A stretch of 36,611 nucleotides of DNA from JBMYQA01 sp049600855. Lineage in GTDB: Bacteria > Bacteroidota > Bacteroidia > Cytophagales > Flammeovirgaceae. Below the pieces are notes generated by a model. The model searched no databases. It was not told the origin of the DNA and saw only the letters and a program-made list of their open reading frames with translations. This document shows, piece by piece, positions 34,179 through 36,611 of this stretch; position 1 is the stretch's first letter; every line of letters starts with the position of its first letter. Made by a program: the position numbers and the translations under genes. The stretch lies in assembly GCA_049600855.1 (NCBI GenBank), contig JBMYQA010000024.1, forward strand, positions 1 to 36,611, given 5' to 3'.

Positions 34179-36551
34179 ATGTACAAAAAATTACTAATCT
34201 TTTTACTTGCCATGGTGCCATATTTGGCCGTTGCTCAATCAGGCAGAGTGAAAGGTAAAATCGTTGAAGATGGTACAGATGAAGCCATGATTGGCGTAAC
34301 TGTACTTGTAAAAAATACCACTGTAGGTGGTGTAACTGATTTGGATGGCAACTTTGCTATTGCAAATATCCCTGTAGGAAACCAAACCTTAGAGATTTCT
34401 TACATTGGCTATGAAACTATTTCGTTAGAAGTAACCATTAAAGCTGATGAAATTACCGAATTGGGAATCATTAAGTTACAATCTACTTCAATTGGTCTGG
34501 ATGAAATCGAGGTATTTGCTAATGTAGTAGAAGATCGTAAAACACCTGTTGCCGTATCAAAAATCGACAATACGGTGATTGTCGAGCAATTAGGAGGAAT
34601 GCAACTTCCTGAAATTTTAAACTCTACGCCTGGTGTGTATGCCACTAAAGGTTCAGGAGCTTTCGCAGATGCTCGAATCAACGTACGTGGATTCAACCAA
34701 ACGGAAACCCTTTTCTTAATTAATGGTGTGCCATTGAATGACATGGAATCGGGTAGCATGTTCTGGTCGAACTTTGCTGGTTTGAGCGAGATTACCCGAA
34801 ACATGGAAGTACAACGTGGTTTAGGAGCTTCTAAATTAGGGGTAAACTCTGTAGGTGGTACCATTAACATCATTACACAACCTGCTGAAAAGCGCAAGGG
34901 TGGGCGCGCAGAAGTAATGTTTGGAAATGGTAGCTGGGACAATCGCTATCGTTTAACGCTAAACTCTGGAAAATCAGATAAAGGTTGGGCCTTTACCTTC
35001 CAAGGTTCTCGAACTACTGGAGATGGTTACTTTGAAGGTGCTTATGTAGATGCGTGGTCGTACTTCTTGACTGCTTCTAAGGAAATCAATAAGAACCATA
35101 CTTTATTGTTCACCTTATTCGGTGCGCCTGTAAATCGTGGTCGTGTTTGGAGTAAAACAAAAGATTATTACGAGCGCTTTGGTAGTTTTCAACAAAATGC
35201 TGCTGTTGGTTATTTTAATGGCGAATTGTTGAATGCAAGTCAGAACCAATCGCACAAGCCTCAAGCGACTTTAATGCACTTGTGGAATATCAACCCGAAA
35301 ATGTTCGTAACGACTTCGGTATATACTTCAATTGCACGTGCTTATGGAACCAGTATTATTGACCAAACTCCTGGGGGTGATCCATTGCGTGATGAAGACT
35401 TATCAAATGATGGCTTACAACAATTTGAGGCCATGGCAGACGCAAACCGCGCCAATACTCAAACCATCAATAATCCTTATGGAGACCCTTTTGCTGATCC
35501 AATTGTTGGCGAACAAGCACTTTATGCGTTAGAAGCACGCTACAATAACCACAACTGGTATGGTGTTATTTCAAACTTGAATTATGAAATTGACCGAAAT
35601 ACTTCATTGGTAGTTGGAATTGATTTTAGAGATTATACTGCAAGACACTATGCTGAGGTGCATCACCTTTTAGGAGCTGACTTCTGGTATGACCGTCCAT
35701 TTGATGAAGACCCTAACATCTTACGTCCTAACAATGTGGCTTACAGAGGCGATCGAATCAACTACGATTACGAAGGAAATGTGCGTTGGGGTTCCGTTTT
35801 CCTTCAAGCAGAAAAAACAATGGGTAAGCTAGATATATTTGCTTCACTCAACCTATCACGTACACAAATGTGGCGTAATGGTTTGTATTGGGGCGGACAA
35901 TCTTCATTTGAAGGCAACTCATTTGGCGAATCAGACAAGCGCGTATTCAATAACTATAACCTCAAAGGTGGGTTAAACTACCGTTTCAATGGCCGTCATA
36001 ATGTCTTTGCAAACGCTGGTGTGTTCACAAGAGCACCATTCTTGATAAATGCTTTCCAAAACGCCCGTTACAGCAACTCTTACTTACCTAACTTAAGAGA
36101 TGAAGAAGCCTTAGCCTTTGAATTAGGCTATAGCTACCGAAGCAGCAAGTTCCGTTTGAATGCCAATGCGTATTACTTTAAGTGGAACAACAAAATTTTC
36201 CGTTTATTCCGTGAATTTGACGCTGGTTTAGATGAATTCATTTACCCATCTGTAGTAAATGGACAAGAAGCAATTCACCAAGGTATTGAAGTAGACTTCC
36301 AATTGGATGTGATTAATGGATTACAAATTCGTGGTGCTGCTTCATTAGGAGATTGGGAATGGGCAAGTAATGCAAATGTAATTGTAACCAACAACGAAAG
36401 CTTGGTTATTGAGGAATTTGAGTTAGATGCGAAAGGCACTCCTGTAGGTAATGCAGCACAAACTGCTGCCTTCATTGGCTTACACTACAAAGGCATTCGC
36501 AACTTTTACATTGGTAGTTTTAAGAAATATTTCACACCCAAAATAGTATGA
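34179..36551 (+). CDS. TonB-dependent receptor, apparently short at the C-terminus
   Basis: This 790-aa outer-membrane receptor has a signal peptide (MYKKLLIFLLAMVPYLAVAQ). A carboxypeptidase-regulatory-like domain (about 22-105, GRVKGKIVEDGTDEAMIGVTVLVKNT) precedes a plug domain (about 115-230) with LPEILNSTPGVYATKGSGAFADARINVRGFNQTETLFLINGVPLND and LGVNSVGGTINIITQPA. A beta-barrel from about 240 to the end follows. Such receptors import bulky substrates using the TonB energy system. The chain ends FYIGSFKKYFTPKIV without the usual terminal barrel strands or terminal aromatic residue. Relatives are usually longer by about 100 residues. The frame remains open after the stop to the window end, so a nonsense mutation, frameshift or assembly artefact is possible. 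Substrate unknown; the divergent EEP nuclease hints at nucleic-acid or phosphate scavenging. Confidence 0.86.
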   Translation: MYKKLLIFLLAMVPYLAVAQSGRVKGKIVEDGTDEAMIGVTVLVKNTTVGGVTDLDGNFAIANIPVGNQTLEISYIGYETISLEVTIKADEITELGIIKLQSTSIGLDEIEVFANVVEDRKTPVAVSKIDNTVIVEQLGGMQLPEILNSTPGVYATKGSGAFADARINVRGFNQTETLFLINGVPLNDMESGSMFWSNFAGLSEITRNMEVQRGLGASKLGVNSVGGTINIITQPAEKRKGGRAEVMFGNGSWDNRYRLTLNSGKSDKGWAFTFQGSRTTGDGYFEGAYVDAWSYFLTASKEINKNHTLLFTLFGAPVNRGRVWSKTKDYYERFGSFQQNAAVGYFNGELLNASQNQSHKPQATLMHLWNINPKMFVTTSVYTSIARAYGTSIIDQTPGGDPLRDEDLSNDGLQQFEAMADANRANTQTINNPYGDPFADPIVGEQALYALEARYNNHNWYGVISNLNYEIDRNTSLVVGIDFRDYTARHYAEVHHLLGADFWYDRPFDEDPNILRPNNVAYRGDRINYDYEGNVRWGSVFLQAEKTMGKLDIFASLNLSRTQMWRNGLYWGGQSSFEGNSFGESDKRVFNNYNLKGGLNYRFNGRHNVFANAGVFTRAPFLINAFQNARYSNSYLPNLRDEEALAFELGYSYRSSKFRLNANAYYFKWNNKIFRLFREFDAGLDEFIYPSVVNGQEAIHQGIEVDFQLDVINGLQIRGAASLGDWEWASNANVIVTNNESLVIEEFELDAKGTPVGNAAQTAAFIGLHYKGIRNFYIGSFKKYFTPKIV

Positions 36552-36569
36552 AAAGCAAATCAAGATTTT

Positions 36570-36611
36570 GATGAAATCCAAATTATGGCAACTTTATTTA
36601 GTAATTCGCAA
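36570..36611 (+). CDS. Possible start of a further gene, cut by the window edge
   Basis: ATG at 36570 opens a frame (MKSKLWQLYLVIR) that continues to the window end, 18 nt after the receptor stop. Only 14 codons are visible, so it may equally be noncoding or part of a disrupted receptor gene. Confidence 0.2.

Overview
The window comes from a Bacteroidota (probably Cytophagales-like) chromosome. It is AT-rich, uses A-rich rather than Shine-Dalgarno ribosome-binding regions, has several TAnnTTTG promoter boxes, has two very large secreted proteins ending in type IX secretion (T9SS) sorting domains, and has a TonB-dependent receptor (TBDR) with a carboxypeptidase-regulatory-like N-terminus.

Layout. 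1-2.5 kb (+): end of a surface-polysaccharide cluster (flippase-like membrane protein fragment, GT2 and GT4 glycosyltransferases). 2.5-4.0 kb (-): a tRNA-queuosine mannosyltransferase-like protein overlapping a VanZ-like membrane protein. 4.2-6.0 kb (-): psuG and prmC, overlapping by ATGA. 6.1-8.0 kb (-): secreted DUF4836-like protein. 8.1-8.7 kb (-): KptA/Tpt1 RNA 2'-phosphotransferase. 8.9-14.5 kb (+): 1858-aa T9SS cargo of alternating Calx-beta and lamin-tail domains. 14.6-15.0 kb (+): tRNA-like noncoding RNA region. 15.2-16.3 kb (+): slipin/SPFH protein. 16.4-21.6 kb (-): alpha-2-macroglobulin-like protein. 22.0-23.3 kb (+): di-heme cytochrome c peroxidase lipoprotein. 23.5-28.2 kb (-): 1589-aa BNR/sortilin-type T9SS cargo. 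28.8-29.5 kb (-): GPP34/GOLPH3-like protein. 29.7-31.2 kb (-): accC-type biotin carboxylase. 31.5-33.7 kb (-): two secreted endonuclease/exonuclease/phosphatase (EEP) proteins. 34.2-36.55 kb (+): TonB-dependent receptor that stops early.

Main discovery. Between the 1858-aa gene and the slipin gene lies an array of tRNA-like elements in permuted order. The best unit (14738-14804) reads anticodon-stem 3' strand, 5-nt variable loop, T arm, acceptor 3' strand, 3-nt cap, acceptor 5' strand, UA, D arm, A26, anticodon-stem 5' strand. Every element has canonical tRNA size. The acceptor stem is closed by a loop and the molecule is open at the anticodon. A second unit repeats the T arm/sealed acceptor/D arm order, and the acceptor cap contains CCA. 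This resembles the tRNA-mimic module of bacterial Y RNAs, but no Ro60 gene is in the window. The RNA instead precedes a slipin with no membrane segment and three tandem N-terminal beta repeats. I infer an RNA-sensing or RNA-repair system (tRNA-mimic RNA plus soluble SPFH protein). KptA 6 kb away may or may not be related.

The remaining genes are mostly housekeeping (psuG, prmC, accC) or envelope/extracellular functions typical of the phylum. Gene ends are marked by clear stem-loop terminators, several shared between convergent genes.
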